From: Capitulum mitella
Lineage: Eukaryota; Arthropoda; Thecostraca; Pollicipedomorpha; Pollicipedidae
Direction of reading: 5' to 3'
Length of the DNA: 64,000 nt
Assembly: GCA_030062745.1 (NCBI GenBank)
Contig: CP099846.1
Location: 23,411,201-23,475,200 of the forward strand
Shown here piece by piece: positions 1 to 11,381 of the stretch; within the stretch, counting starts at the first letter, position 1; each line of letters opens with the position of its first letter. A program made the translations under genes and the position numbers. The notes below the pieces were generated by a model. The model was not told the DNA's origin. It did no database searches and saw nothing but the letters and a program-made list of their open reading frames with translations.

Positions 1-194
1 TGTGGCTGCTGGAAGAGCTGACGCCGCTGCCTGTAGCGGTGGACAAGGTTGAGGCAGTCTATCTGGAATTCATGCCAGGAGTCCTCCGGGATGCCCTGCA
101 TGTGCCCTTCCAGCAGGCACGCAAAATCGTGGACGATCTTCTGTTTGCCGGTGTAGGAGTGGCTGGCCCCCAAGGAATCTGCTTTGGAGAGTAT
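1..194 (-). CDS. Downstream exon of MADF/SANT-like gene (partial, runs off window)
   Basis: On the minus strand a pyrimidine-rich acceptor ending in TTTCAG (200-195) precedes an open exon that begins ILSKADSLGASHS and runs to the window edge. It contains an acidic/aromatic stretch (QGIPEDSWHEFQID) typical of the C-terminal part of MADF/Myb-SANT proteins linked to transposons. It is the expected continuation of the exon at 323-1089 across a 123-bp intron (317-195). Which donor joins the two is ambiguous; see that entry. The exon itself shows no internal stop. Identity is inferred from context; the family call is moderate. Confidence 0.5.
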   Translation of the reverse strand, partial: MLSKADSLGASHSYTGKQKIVHDFACLLEGHMQGIPEDSWHEFQIDCLNLVHRYRQRRQLFQQP

Positions 195-322
195 CTGAAA
201 CATACAAACATTGGAACAATTTAGTACAGCATTTCAATGCAACATATTGCACATGTCATTTCAAGAGCATTGGATCAAACTGGAATACAATCTGCATGTA
301 GACATTGGGATTCTCACCTGTT

Positions 323-1089
323 TCACTGCATCACTGAGGTCGCTCTGGTCACCGCGGTGTCGGCGGTTGTGGTGGCTGTCTCTGTTGTTGGTGGCCTGGA
401 CCGCTTCCCCTTGCCCTTGCCCTTCCCGGTGGTAGTAGATGCTTGGCTTTGGGAACCTGTGGACATCACTTCATCATCGTCATCGTGGCTGATCGTCACT
501 GCAGCTGACTCTGGGACAGCAAACTGCTCACTGGGGACTGTCTCTCCCCGGACGATGTGTTGCGTCAGGAAACTCCAGGTCTCCATGATCTGGTCGTCAC
601 GGGCACTCCTCTGTGGCTGGCCAGCACCACTCTTCTTCTCCTTCTTCATAATCTTCCCCACCCTGGTTCTCATGTTCTCGTAGTGCTTCTTGCATGGGGG
701 ACCAGTGGCAGGAGGCTCCAGCTGCTCTCCGACTCGGTCCCACCGGCTGTTCTTGGCCGCCACGTTGAGCCACTCCTGCTTCTTGTCATACAGCTGGGGG
801 TTCTCTTTCACAAGCTCGGCCAACCTCAACTCGGCCTCTTCTGTCCAGCGGTACTCAGGGATTTCTTTCTTGGACACCCGGACCCGCTTCTTCTGCTGCC
901 TGGTAGCCTCGTCCTCACTCGATGGCTGTCTCTGGCTTTCGAGTGGATCCTGCTGTGTCTCCGGGATAACATCGACACTTGATATGGATGACTGGGGGAA
1001 TGATCTCTCTCAGCGGTCTCTGCCTCTGGCCTGTCGGCTTCTGGCCTTCTCTGCTTTGCTCTTCCTCGTCTCTGCTTTGTTTTAGGCAT
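323..1089 (-). pseudogene. MADF / Myb-SANT-like DNA-binding protein, frame-disrupted
   Basis: The open frame contains YRWTEEAELRLAELVKENP, then SRWDRVGEQL and CKKHYENMRTRVGK, the tryptophan-spaced three-helix pattern of MADF/Myb-SANT DNA-binding domains. An acidic stretch (HDDDDEV) and a GKGKGKGKR basic tract follow. Such proteins accompany PIF/Harbinger transposases or act as Adf1-like factors. A plausible ATG (MPKTKQRRGR, 1089-1087) lies in a different frame from the domain; the frames meet near a five-base C run (minus strand, 998-994), suggesting an indel. At the 3' end a TGA (325-323) sits five bases before a good donor (exon end 318). Either a second frameshift gives DLSDAVKQ before that donor, or a weaker donor after 335 keeps the frame into the next exon. 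Probably a decayed transposon-derived gene; a spliced host gene is possible. Confidence 0.5.
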
Positions 1090-1194
1090 GTTGTCGCTGT
1101 GACATAAGTTGTCTCTTCGCTGGCGATCTCTGGAATGGCGAGCAGTATCCAGGAAGACTCCCGCACCGACGCGAGCGCCACTGTCAGGCAGTAG

Positions 1195-1545
1195 TCGTGA
1201 ACTGCTCGTGAACTCGTCGTGAACTGCTCGTGCCATGCGCAAACTGTTCGTGAAGTGCGTAAACTAGTCGTGAACTGTTCGTGCCATCAATGCGTGAAGT
1301 ACACGTGATCGTGTCAGTGGGAAGGCACGGCCACGCTGCGACGCCCACCAATTCGTGAACATGTCGTGAACTACTCGTGAACTCGACGTGAGGTGTTCGT
1401 GAACTATTCGTGGCAGTTCGTGACAGTCGTGACATGGCGCGCATTGTCACGCACTGGCACGCATCCTCCCGCATCGTCCCGACGAGTTCACGACGAGTTC
1501 ACGAACAGTTTGCGCATAGTTCACGACCCGGTCGCGAAATTTTGT
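1195..1545. repeat. Inverted array of degenerate TCGTGAACT motifs
   Basis: Between 1195 and about 1425 the motif TCGTGAACT and close variants recur every 10 to 25 bases on the plus strand. From about 1475 to 1540 the same motif recurs as its complement (ACGAGTTCACG), so the array is head-to-head. Decayed copies (TTACGCAC, TTCACGCC) continue to about 1640. No coding frame is convincing. It may be a foldback element end or a satellite seed. Confidence 0.6.
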
Positions 1546-1648
1546 CGTGACCAAAATTTTGAACATTTCAAAATTCTCGTCCCGACATGGCACGCAGTCA
1601 CGACGGCTTTACGCACACTTCACGCCAGCTTGCGACTAGTTTGCGCAC

Positions 1649-1670
1649 TGGCACGACTCGAGTCGTGCCA
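1649..1670. repeat. 22-bp perfect palindrome
   Basis: The arms TGGCACGACTC and GAGTCGTGCCA meet at the centre with no loop. It closes the GTGAAC-rich inverted region and has an XhoI-like CTCGAG core. Confidence 0.7.
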
Positions 1671-1699
1671 ATGCGTGCCACAGAATCGTGCAAGTGTCA

Positions 1700-2970
1700 G
1701 CCTACCTTATATCTGTTGCACTACCGTGTTGCGAGGTTGTGCCAATGCGAGGGTGTTTGGCCTGAACGCTGATTTTTCCATTTTTCGAAGCCAAACTGCT
1801 TCACTGACATAGTGTGGTAGTATCCAACAGGACCCACGCTATTGTCCGAACAACTACCTGAGTTTTACCTGGAAACCTTTTTGAGTGGAATGAATACGGC
1901 GACTTGCGCTTCGAAACAATAATTGCACAAAAACACTAAATTAAAGTCAGAAATTTGGGAGATTCTTGGGATATATGAATGCCACTGTCCCCAAAAAAAA
2001 CAGCTTATGTGCCTTTCGATCTTCCTACTCAAGGTATTTTGGACATTGCTGCAATTCCTGTGAACCACACCCATCTTTGGTGACACCCGTGATTACTTTC
2101 CCGCAAATATTCTCTTCGACGTTCCTTTTCCTCTACAGGGCCGGCTTGTTTGATCAAAACAGGCGCTTAGCTTGTCAAAAGGCTGCATTTACATTACAAG
2201 GCGTGACCATCCCGTCGTCATAAAATTTTTGAGCCCCCGAGAAATGACCACACAAGCCTTCTAGCCGGAAATTCTTCCCCTACGTATCTGTGACGACGCT
2301 TGAAAGTCTTATTTCTCAAAGGTACGCAGCATGCAAAAAAGAGGGGAAAGTCAGAAGTATTACCTTTTCTGGCAAACCGCGAGATGCCACAGTGCCCTTC
2401 AAATAAGAAAGCGGTTAACAGTCCCATCTTTTTCAACTTTTCATTTTTTTTCATAGGATTCTTTTTCAAAATCGAAGGAACTGAAAGCGTGCTCTGCATT
2501 CTTTTAGCGAGTGACATTTCATGCATTGCAGTCGCTCGAAAACAAAAGTTCAGATCGAGGTCAGTTATGAAACAAACAAAAGGTATGTCAGTTGGTCAGT
2601 CAGTCAGTCAGTCAGTCCAAGCTTCCGGGCGTCCAACGCCCGAACGTGTCAGCCGGTCGCGACACAAGTGGCACCATCGGGTGCGCAGACTCGGCCGACA
2701 AATGGTGGTGCCAGTTTCGAAACAGTTCGTAGTGTGTGGCACGTGCCACGTGGCGCGAGTCGGACCGCTGCAGAATTCAATTAGTCACGGATACAGGTCA
2801 AACGGCGGGTGTTGTTGACTCAAAACGTGGCGACAACATGGGCCCTATTAGCGGGTGCTTGTCTTTGTGGTCGACACCCACGTGCGGTCCATAGACACGT
2901 GTTTCAGTTTGGATTCGAGGGCCCCCGAATGCCGTCAGGAGTGACCTAGGCGTCTGAAATGAAATTAGGA
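1700..2970. other. Non-coding stretch
   Basis: I see no gene here. It holds a short GTCA microsatellite (about 2595-2617) and T-rich tracts near 2420-2470. Open frames are short and unlike any family I recognise. Confidence 0.5.
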
Positions 2971-2974
2971 GGGT

Positions 2975-3198
2975 AGCAAGGGTGTCGATTTGTATTCTTT
3001 CGAGGGGGCCCTGGCCCACGCAATGTTGATTTGGGCCCCTCCTATGTTGGTCTGGGTCCCTGTAATATTTTCTGCCAGTTTTAAAGGGAATCGGGCAAAA
3101 ATAATGAAAGGAACGGCCGCAATAGATAAAAGATAGGCAGAAAGTATCGAGTCAGGCATAAAGTGATGTATCTATCTTTCTATCTGATATATATATAT

Positions 3199-3244
<46 letters not shown>

Positions 3245-3460
3245 ACACATATATATATATGCACATATATGTACATATACACGTATACATGGGATACACA
3301 CAATTTTTATTTGAAAAATAGTAACAAAAAACTTAAAAATTCTCATTGATCAAAATAAAGTGGGCTAAATCCATTGAGAAACCCACATTTGGGGGAAGTT
3401 CGGTTGTCGGGCCCACGGCTCGGCCCACCCAATCATTTACAGAAATTGACGCTCCTGGAG
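2975..3460 (+). repeat. Interspersed repeat R1, copy A, with central AT/GATA microsatellite
   Basis: This segment starts near GTGTCGATTTGTATTCTTT and GGGCCCTGGCCCA, carries a GATA/AT microsatellite (about 3170-3260), and ends near a conserved motif that in reverse reads CAGTTTCTGTAAATGATTG. The same order of motifs recurs at 4290-4560, 9405-9590, 22720-23150, 53115-53375 and 63655-64000. No coding capacity is visible. The class is unknown; a MITE or SINE-like element is possible. Confidence 0.65.
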
Positions 3461-4289
3461 GGTAGATAGACCAGCACCAGAGCTATCCAACGATACTTCA
3501 CATGATAGGCATGGTCCAATGGGTCCCGTGCAGTGCGTGTACGCTCTTTATTCATCCGTGTTTCTTGTGGGCCCAATTGCCAGGACGCAAACGGCTCAGT
3601 TTGGTGCGATGATGGCTTGAACAGGCGGACGGGCAGCTGGGCAATCAATTCCAATGGTTTCAGGCCGAATGGCGTTGTGAAGTGCGAGGTGCCTAACAAT
3701 GGCACCCCTTTTTCATCGCCGTAAACTGTTAACGCTGAAATGCTGAAAATTGGCGGGCAGGAGCACGTGATACATGGCAGTCGATAGGTGTGGCTGTTTT
3801 CCACATCAATAGCTTCAGCCTGGTGTGTGCAGGACTGCAGGACGCCCGTGCGTGACATGCGATGTAACCGTTTGCATTTCAGGCCTTTGGCTTGGGAATC
3901 GTTCATGATTGGAGACGCCAAACTTTTGTGGCGGGCTGTGAAACCACAAACTCCATCAACGACAAGCTAGATTTAGGGCATCAGTGAAAAGATGCCGCCC
4001 ATGAGATCGTGCAACTTGTTGGACTTGGGATCCTCTGTTTGAGGGGTTTCATTTTTTTTGGCATGAGTCACGATTCATTTCTACATGCATGACGACGATG
4101 GCAGGCGTCGTATCATACGGGCAATGCTGGTACTAAGCGGGTGCACAGGTCTGCGTGCGATATAGAGCTTCGATTTTGACCCCAAACCCAAACCGTGTAA
4201 CGCGCTGGTTGGCCTCTAATCATATATCACATCATCATAATTTTGATTCTCTGCGTCATCGCCAAAATGACGTAGAATCTGGGTTGAGA
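3461..4289. other. Non-coding stretch between R1 copies
   Basis: A 162-codon open frame on the minus strand (3921-3433) is the only long frame. It has no recognisable domain, no clear codon bias and overlaps the R1 end, so I do not call it a gene. The segment 4225-4280 is echoed at 4630-4685 (CTGCGTCATCGCC followed by ACGTAGAATC), a local duplication. Confidence 0.45.
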
Positions 4290-4560
4290 TTTGTGTTGTT
4301 TTGCAGGGGCCATGCCCCCTTCCCCCAATGTGGATTTGGGCCCCTTAAAAGGTGATCTCGTTCCCCCATATTCTCTGCTTGTTTTAAGAAGCTTGTAATT
4401 TGGCAAGTGATTACCAAAAATAGAAATAGAAATTACCGTCAAACAAAATAAAGTGGACTGCATTTGTTGATAAACTCACATTTGGGGAGGGGTAGTTTCC
4501 AGGCCCTCGACTCGACCCGCTCCCCACATCATTTACATAAAACGACACCCCTGCCCAGTG
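4290..4560 (+). repeat. R1, copy B, internally deleted
   Basis: It carries the R1 features GGGCCCCTTAAAAGG, a TTTTCTGC-type box and AAATAAAGTGG followed by a CTCACATTTGGGG box, but lacks the central microsatellite. Confidence 0.55.
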
Positions 4561-4899
4561 TGATGGTTTCGGGACGGCTGCCAACTGCATTGCCCCGAAC
4601 CCCGGGATCCCGTTCATATCTCACGGAATCACAGCTTCGATTCGCTGCGTCATCGCCGATATCACGTAGAATCCGGTGATTTCGGAGACGGCTGCTAACT
4701 GCAGCCTTGAACCCTCACAGAAAGGCAATTACTCACCCTGTCACCTCGACAAGGTCCCCAGGCTCCGCCGTCATCACTCTGGCCCGGTTTTCTAACCCGC
4801 CTCAGCAGTGTGACCGACCGCCATGACGTGACTGACATCGGCCAGATATCTGAACCGGGTGGGGCTCTCCTCCGGGCCGACCTGAGAGGACCCCGTTCT

Positions 4900-5350
4900 G
4901 AGAGGTTCTGAGAGGACCGGGGCGTTCCTCCGGGCCGACCTGTCCTCGCCTGTCCTGTCCCGACCTGTCCTCGCTCTGAGAGGACCGCGGCGTTCCTTCG
5001 GATCGACCTGTCCTCGCTATGAGAGGACAGAGGCGTTCCTCCGGGCCGACCTGTCCTCGCTCTGAGAGGACCGGGGCTTTTCTTCGGATCTACCTGTCCT
5101 CGCTATGAGAGGACAGAGGCGTTCCTCCGGGCTGACCTGTCCTCGCTCTGAGAGGACCGGGGCGTTCCTCCGGGCCGACCTGTCCTCGCTCTGGGCGGAC
5201 CGGGGCGTTCCTCTGAACCGGCCTGTCCTCGTTCTGAGAGGACCGGGGCGTTCTTGCGGGCCGACCTGTCCTCGCTCTGAGAGGACAGGGGCATTCCTCC
5301 GGATCGACATTCCTCGCTCTGAACGGACAGGGGCGTTCCTCCGGACCTGA
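4900..5350. repeat. 43-bp tandem minisatellite
   Basis: The motif CCTGTCCTCGCT recurs at 5007, 5050, 5093, 5136, 5179, 5222 and 5265, with a variant at 5308, an exact 43-bp period. Units also carry GAGGACCGGGGCGTTCCTCC. An irregular 68-bp spacing precedes 5007. The period is not a multiple of three, so the overlapping open frames are artefacts of the repeat. Confidence 0.9.
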
Positions 5351-6589
5351 CCTGATTAGGTCAGTGACGTCACAACTTTGGGAGAGTCCACTGAGCCTTC
5401 AAATCCCAACAAGCGTGTGGCAAATGTGACGTGCCAAGCATACGTCCACCCAGTCTTGTATCGAAAACTGGTTCCATATCTCATCAGGCTCACGAGGAAA
5501 AACTAAGAAGAAAAATGTGGCTCAGAGCTGGAAAAATGACTTACTAGCTTTCGAGAATGGTGCCATAACTCGTTGATCTCGCGTGAGCTGGAAACATTTT
5601 GGAGAATAGAGTTAAAGATTAGTCCATTCTAAATATGCGTATTTCAATAACAGTTAGGATAATTGTTCTCCAGTTGCTAACAATGCTCGACGTTCTAAGG
5701 CTTTGGACGAAAGAAAGAAGCATAGTCAACTTTTTTTTAAGAGGGACTGGGGAGGTTGAAATGTGAAATAAAAACGGGGAAATTTTATTCGTCATGTTAT
5801 CCGGTGTAACAATGGGAAGAACAACACTGCAATGAAATCATTAGCGTTCACGGCTATCAATATGTACACAAGGAGCAGGAACTACGATCTACGATACGAT
5901 GGCATCGTGAACTAGATAGCTCACGTAAATGCAATACGCAGGAAGCAGTGAACAATGAACCCGGAGGTGGCACATGCTGCAGATTGTCGCCAGCGAGAGC
6001 GGTGAGACTGGCATTTTCGCTATGTCGTGAGACGCTGAAGTAGATACGGGGGGGACTGCTCGTACAGCTCGGTTTGTCGTGCTGTTAATGCGCAATATGC
6101 CGTGACTTGTGTAAAATGGCCATTATGCAATTTAACTGTGACACGCAATGTCGGCGGCTTTTGCCGTTTGAACAATGGAGTTTCTTCCTCTGGTGGTCCG
6201 GCCGTGTTTAAACGAGCTCTGAACGCTAAGACAGCCCACTGCAACTGCAGAATTGAAAAAAAGACTCGTAGTGTGTTATTCAAAGGTGCTAATGGCATTT
6301 TCTGTCTGGAAATACCCTGTGAATCAACAATGAACACACTAATCAAATCCTTGATTTCTTGACACGAAGCTCATGGTTTATGAGCCATGCTTTCTCGAAA
6401 AAAACATTATTCCCATTTATACGCCGATTCCTTATGACAGAACATCAGCAGGTGATCGTTCCACACTAGCGCCCCATCCGCTGCCCCACGGTAAAACCCT
6501 ACAACAAACTGTGGCATGGGTTCATGATTACAGGGGGCGGCGCCAAGGATTTCGAGTTGGGGGCAGGATTTTCCAGCGGGCCTCTTAGG
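5351..6589. other. Non-coding stretch
   Basis: I see no gene, RNA or clear repeat. The short open frames at 6020-6362 lie on opposite strands and resemble nothing I know. Confidence 0.4.
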
Positions 6590-7050
6590 CCAAATGGGGC
6601 CTCCTCGCACTTGGGCCTCCTGATTCATACAGGGGGCCTTCCCGATCCAGCAAAGGGCCTACTTGTACCAAAATAGGATCTCCCGTTCCAGAACAGGCGC
6701 CACTTGATACAAGGCGGGGACGTCCTAATCCAGAACAGGGGCCTCCTGATTCATGAAGAGGACCTCCCAGTCTAACAAAGGGCCTCCTTATCCAAAAATA
6801 GGGCCTCCAGATCCGGAACATGGGCCTTCTGATACAAAAAGGGGCCTCCTGTTTTAGAACAGGGGCCTGCTGATATAAAGAGGGTGCCTCCTAAACTCAG
6901 AACGGGGTTTCCCTGTTTCATACGTTGGGCATCCTGAGCCATCAGTGAGGCCTCCTTAACACCAAACATGGCCTCCTGATCCCAAGCAGGGGCTACCTAA
7001 TTCATAAAGGGGCCTCCTGTTCCAGAAAGGGGCCTGTTGATGCAGAAAAG
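6590..7050. repeat. 21-bp minisatellite (GGGCCTCCTGAT type)
   Basis: The motif (G)GCCTCC/ACCTCC recurs at 6741, 6762, 6782, 6803, 6824 and 6844, a 21-bp period, and continues on both sides in degenerate form to about 22 units. The unit resembles the 21-bp unit of the inverted-repeat arms at 11.7-12.9 and 15.9-17.5 kb. Because 21 is a multiple of three, several open frames cross it; I treat them as by-products. Confidence 0.8.
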
Positions 7051-7259
7051 AACCTCCTGAATCCGATGAAGGACCATCTAACTCTTTTATGGGGTTTCCT
7101 TGATAGGAATTTTGCTAACATATGTGTAACTACAAAACCTTTAATCTGAGTAAAAAGGGCCTCCCATTCTTTGGGGGGGGGGCAAAATATACTCTTGCTC
7201 CCTACCTGTCGACAGGGGGGCACCTGCCCCCTCTGCCTCTGCCCCCTGCTGCGCCGCCC

Positions 7260-9190
7260 CTACACGATTATTAATTTGATATTTTCCGATGCAGATATTT
7301 CGTCGTATTTTTTGCTTTTGGAGCCGGTTGCAGCTAGCGGCACACCAGTCAGTATTGCCAATTACATACGCTGCTGGCGGCACACGCAGAGTGATTTCAG
7401 TCACCAGGGAGCATGATATTTCTCCTTGTCGTTCAGTCAGTCTGCCACTGCAGGGTGCCTGTCTGGCAGCTCTACCGCTAATATGCCCACAGCAACAGCG
7501 TAATCCGCCCAGCTACTTCGCCATTAACAACAGAGCGAGGTGTTTCGCAGTGGTGGAGGCTTGGAAAACCAGTCTGTTGCCGTATCGCAGTCACTTGGCC
7601 CTGGTGGTGTTTTCAATAAGCGAAAAAGGTTCGCTGGGGTTGCATACAGACACAGCCGACGACACCCGCCCTGCTGCAAAGCCAAATGGTAAAAGAACAA
7701 ATAATCGATCGGGCTTACGACTTGAACTGCCCGAGAGGTTCAACTGTCCCCTCGCTGCAGGCTGTTCCGGGTGATTCAGTGCAGAAATGGTGATAGCGGT
7801 GTCGGTATGTGAAGTGAAGCATGCATGGGCTGCTACAATCATTACACGGTTGGCGCCCCGCGCTCATACACGTGCGAGTTAGACACGCTGTGTGCGCATA
7901 GTGGCAATAAAACCAGTGAAAGGAGAACCAAGGCGCCATATTATTTCATGTCATTGTGCTGGGCTTTCTCACTATATAGAGCATAAAAAGACCACGAAGC
8001 AAGAGCCGAGCATTCTATGACAAAAATGTTTAAGGGTCGTGATCGCATGCTTATTCCTCTAGCTCAAAGCTGATTTACGTACATGCTTCGAAAGACAACG
8101 TCATTCGCGTATCGTTAACCTCACCGACAGTTGCCACAGTGTGGATGACTCTTGAAAACGCAAAACACAAGACTTCTATTGTGTGTGCAATGGCAATTAC
8201 AGTTAAAGGACAGCCGTGATAAGGCATCGTTACCCCATGTGTGTCCGGTTTCCCATTAATAAGACATCAAAATAGCCTCCTTTAAAGTAGTTACGAAATA
8301 GGATATGTCAACACATTTTCGCATGGGAAGCCAGGGGATAGCCGAAACAATAATAGCATCCCAAACTGACGCTCTGGGTTGCATCGCGTATGGTTCATAT
8401 GACATGGAAAGGAGGTGTTTTTAGGAAGTGCGACATTGCCTTGAAGACAGGTGATTTTTGCATACATAAAATCATGGCGTTCGAAGCAACAACCTGCAAC
8501 CTTCTTCGGACCTCTTACGAATCCAATGCTATTTAGCGTCAATTTGATGCATATTAGAGGTGAGAATTTGCATTCGGATGATTCAAATATCTGGCTGAAC
8601 ATTTGGATTCGGCGAACGTTCGAATCTTGATTTCAAGATTCGAATATTCAGCAAACATTTGGTTGTCCATTTTTACACCCGAACTTTCGCCGAATATTCC
8701 AATGTCAACCAAGCCCTCCAATATTCCTTTGCCTTTCGTCGCGGAATCTGAAGAGATATCCGGTCAAAATCATGGAAAACTAATCGGGACACCAAGTGGC
8801 GTTTTGCGGCGTCTCTTCATCAGCATGGCTGAGAACAATACGCAGCAGTGCCACCGAGACTGATCCGCCCCTCTCCACTGCGGCACTGATCCGCACCTCA
8901 GGTTCCCTAGGAAAATGCTTAGCCCAAGGGCGTAGAAAGCGAGGGGGGTGAAAAGGGGGTTGCTGCCTCCCAACTTTTCTTAGATTTAACACTGACCTAC
9001 AGATGGGCGTTGACTGGAAAGAACTGACCCAAAATGCCTCTTCCTCCCATCTGCGGAGGAGTTGCCGCGCTCCTGGCTTTAGCCCCATGAACGATCTGAC
9101 GCTTTAGCTAATCTCTAGCTTCCTGGTGAAGAAGATTATATCGCTCGCACAATGAGTGGTCAAAACTGGTGCGAATACATCTCCCTCTCA
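7260..9190. other. Non-coding stretch
   Basis: Two overlapping open frames at 7289-7774 (plus) and 7591-7842 (minus) have no recognisable domain. A run of imperfect ATTCGAAT/ATTCGGA motifs lies at 8570-8700. Nothing else can be supported. Confidence 0.4.
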
Positions 9191-9200
9191 TTGAAGACCT

Positions 9201-9385
9201 GTTTACCCGCGCCCGACTGGCAGTCGGCGCCAACCACGCCCAACTGGGGCGAGGGCGGTTGACCACCCCTTCTAATTCACGAACGGTTGGTCGCACCATA
9301 AAAATGAGCACACCCTTGGAAAGCTCGTGGCAGGTACAGCTCAAAACTGGCTCTCATTTTTTAACTCTTGAAGTAATATGTAAGC
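9201..9385 (+). mobile_element. TTAA-MITE family 1, 5' fragment
   Basis: The sequence from CCCGCGCCCGACTGG through ACGAACGGTTGGTCGCAC to AATATGTAAGCCAT matches the first 190 bases of the elements at 28312, 34782 and 48863. It then stops at an R1 copy, so it is truncated. Confidence 0.65.
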
Positions 9386-9404
9386 CATCAACGGGCTATC
9401 TACG

Positions 9405-9590
9405 CAGGTGTCGATTTGTATTCTTTTGAAAGGGCCCTGGCCCAACCAATGTTGATTTTGGCTCCCAATGTTGGTTTGCCCCCAATATTTTCTGCCGGCT
9501 TTAAAAGGAAATGAGCGGCAATAACGAAAAGAACGGTCGCAATGGGCAAGAGATGGGCTGAAAGTGAAGAATAAAATCTGAAGCGATGTA
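9405..9590 (+). repeat. R1, copy C (5' part)
   Basis: It begins GTGTCGATTTGTATTCTTT, then AGGGCCCTGGCCCA and ATTTTCTGCCGG, as in copy A, and lacks the microsatellite and 3' part. Confidence 0.6.
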
Positions 9591-9599
9591 CGTATCATT

Positions 9600-11070
9600 C
9601 TTTCTGTCCAACCCGTTTAACCAGACATAGCAACAGCAAAGCAAAAATCTGAGACAAGAACAGATTAAGATTTATTGCAGATCTTCTTAATCAGGCAACC
9701 GGCAAGCTTTACTCGAGAGAGGAGATTATAAACATGTGCAACACTCGAATGACTTTTCTGTGTTATGTGTCGCCGGCATACGCACACAATCGGCAGGTCC
9801 CATGAGAGGCCTGTCGAGCAGTGAGACGCAGTCAACTTACAAATCGTTAATTGCCTTTCTCTACTTATGCCTTATAGAATCAGTGTTGTAAATGCAAATG
9901 TAAAACTATCCCGCTCAGCATAAGAAGTGATATCCTTCATGCGAATAAAACATGAAACAGTACAAAGCAAACCAGAAAACAAATGGACTCGAGACATGGA
10001 CGGTTTCCATGCTGGTAGTACATGTTCGATTACAAGGAACACATGTTTTCAAACTTTTCATTTTTTCGTTTGATTTCTAGAATAGATACACAACTAATAG
10101 ATTCGTACAAGTTAATGGTCAATCAGGAGGTAGCTTATGCACATTCTGTTCGTTCTCATTCAAAACTATGGTGCATTTATTCTGGAGCTGTACTTCCATA
10201 ATCACACAACACTTTAAAGCAGAAATTATCGCATACCTCACCGATTCATTCGACGTAACATTCAACTTTTCCAAAACTCCTCAGTCACAGAAGATTGCAT
10301 GAATATAGGAATCCTTGCAATAACATTACCCAAGCTAACTTTTCACGAAGCAAGGCATAAAAACAATAAGCTAACAATTCGACATTTCATAAGTATTCTG
10401 CACAAATTTAACGAGAAGTGGGGAGATTTTGTATCCACTGTTCATTGCCAATGCCAATCTTGTTTTTTTTTTTAAATAAATGCGGAGTGAGTAATCGCGC
10501 GAGTGCGTGGTGCGCTCATGCACACACACATATACATACAACCATACATATAAAACACATGCGCACACCCATTTAATGGTTACGCTATTTCTCTATACGT
10601 TGTCGCGTGCAATGTAGTGCTTACGCATGTGTGATAGCGTGTGTGTGCATCGCGTGAGGAATGTGATAGCGTGAGCCGTCATTATGCTCAGTCTACATAT
10701 GCCGATGATTATGATCATTTTGCCGACGTTGTGTGCAAAGAAATGCACTCCTGACGGAAAAAAGAAAACACCGGGTCGGGATTGGCCAGTGAGTAAGGTG
10801 GACGTTGCCGGAATTATCGGCCTGTTATTGCTTTAACGCCATTACTTTTATTCATGTTTATTGAGACGAATGTAGTGGAACCGCGATACTCGAGAGGGTT
10901 ATGTACTTACTCCCCCCCCCCGGCAAACAGGGCAGATGCGCGAATAGACTGAATCTACGCCCCAAATGCACCATTTTTACCGTTTAGTTGTTAAGACAAG
11001 TACGGTGCATAGTTCGATTAGAGATTCTGAATTGCCGTATTCGAGCAGGGCTGGTAAAGCCTTGGGCCTA
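9600..11070. other. AT-rich non-coding stretch
   Basis: No gene is visible. A CA/TA-rich microsatellite lies at 10520-10560 and a GTGT-rich stretch at 10630-10660. Confidence 0.45.
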
Positions 11071-11072
11071 TA

Positions 11073-11202
11073 ACTGGGCCCGATCTTTGCCCGGCCAACA
11101 GGATAGGGAGAAACATGACGTGTAGGCATATCCAAAGGGACGCTGCCGTTTGAACGAATCACAGACAAGCTCTCATTGTGAGGAAAGAACGGGAGAGTTG
11201 CT
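11073..11202 (+). repeat. Direct repeat, copy 1 of 2
   Basis: It shares ordered blocks (GGGCC, GATC, CGGCC, ACAGGATAGGG, ACGTGTAGGC, GGACGCT, AATCACAG, CTCTCAT) with the segment at 11382-11506. The offset is about 309 bp. Function unknown. Confidence 0.65.
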
Positions 11203-11381
11203 CAAAGTACAACGTAGGTTTGACGTGAACAGACACGTGACGACCTCTGTCATTTGCTGCAAGACGCAGTCGCCCTGCCGCCGTGGAAGACAAAACCGCG
11301 AGTGTAAACTGGCCTTGAGTCATTCCTGCTCCCGCCGATAGCCAGCCAACCACAGACGCAGAGGAATTATTGGATGTCCAT

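Noticed and set aside
3433-3921. A 162-codon minus-strand open frame
   Set aside because: No domain, no supporting splice or promoter signals, and it overlaps the end of an R1 repeat.
5017-5350. Repetitive open frames over the 43-bp minisatellite
   Set aside because: The period is not a multiple of three, so the apparent protein changes frame in each unit and exists on both strands.
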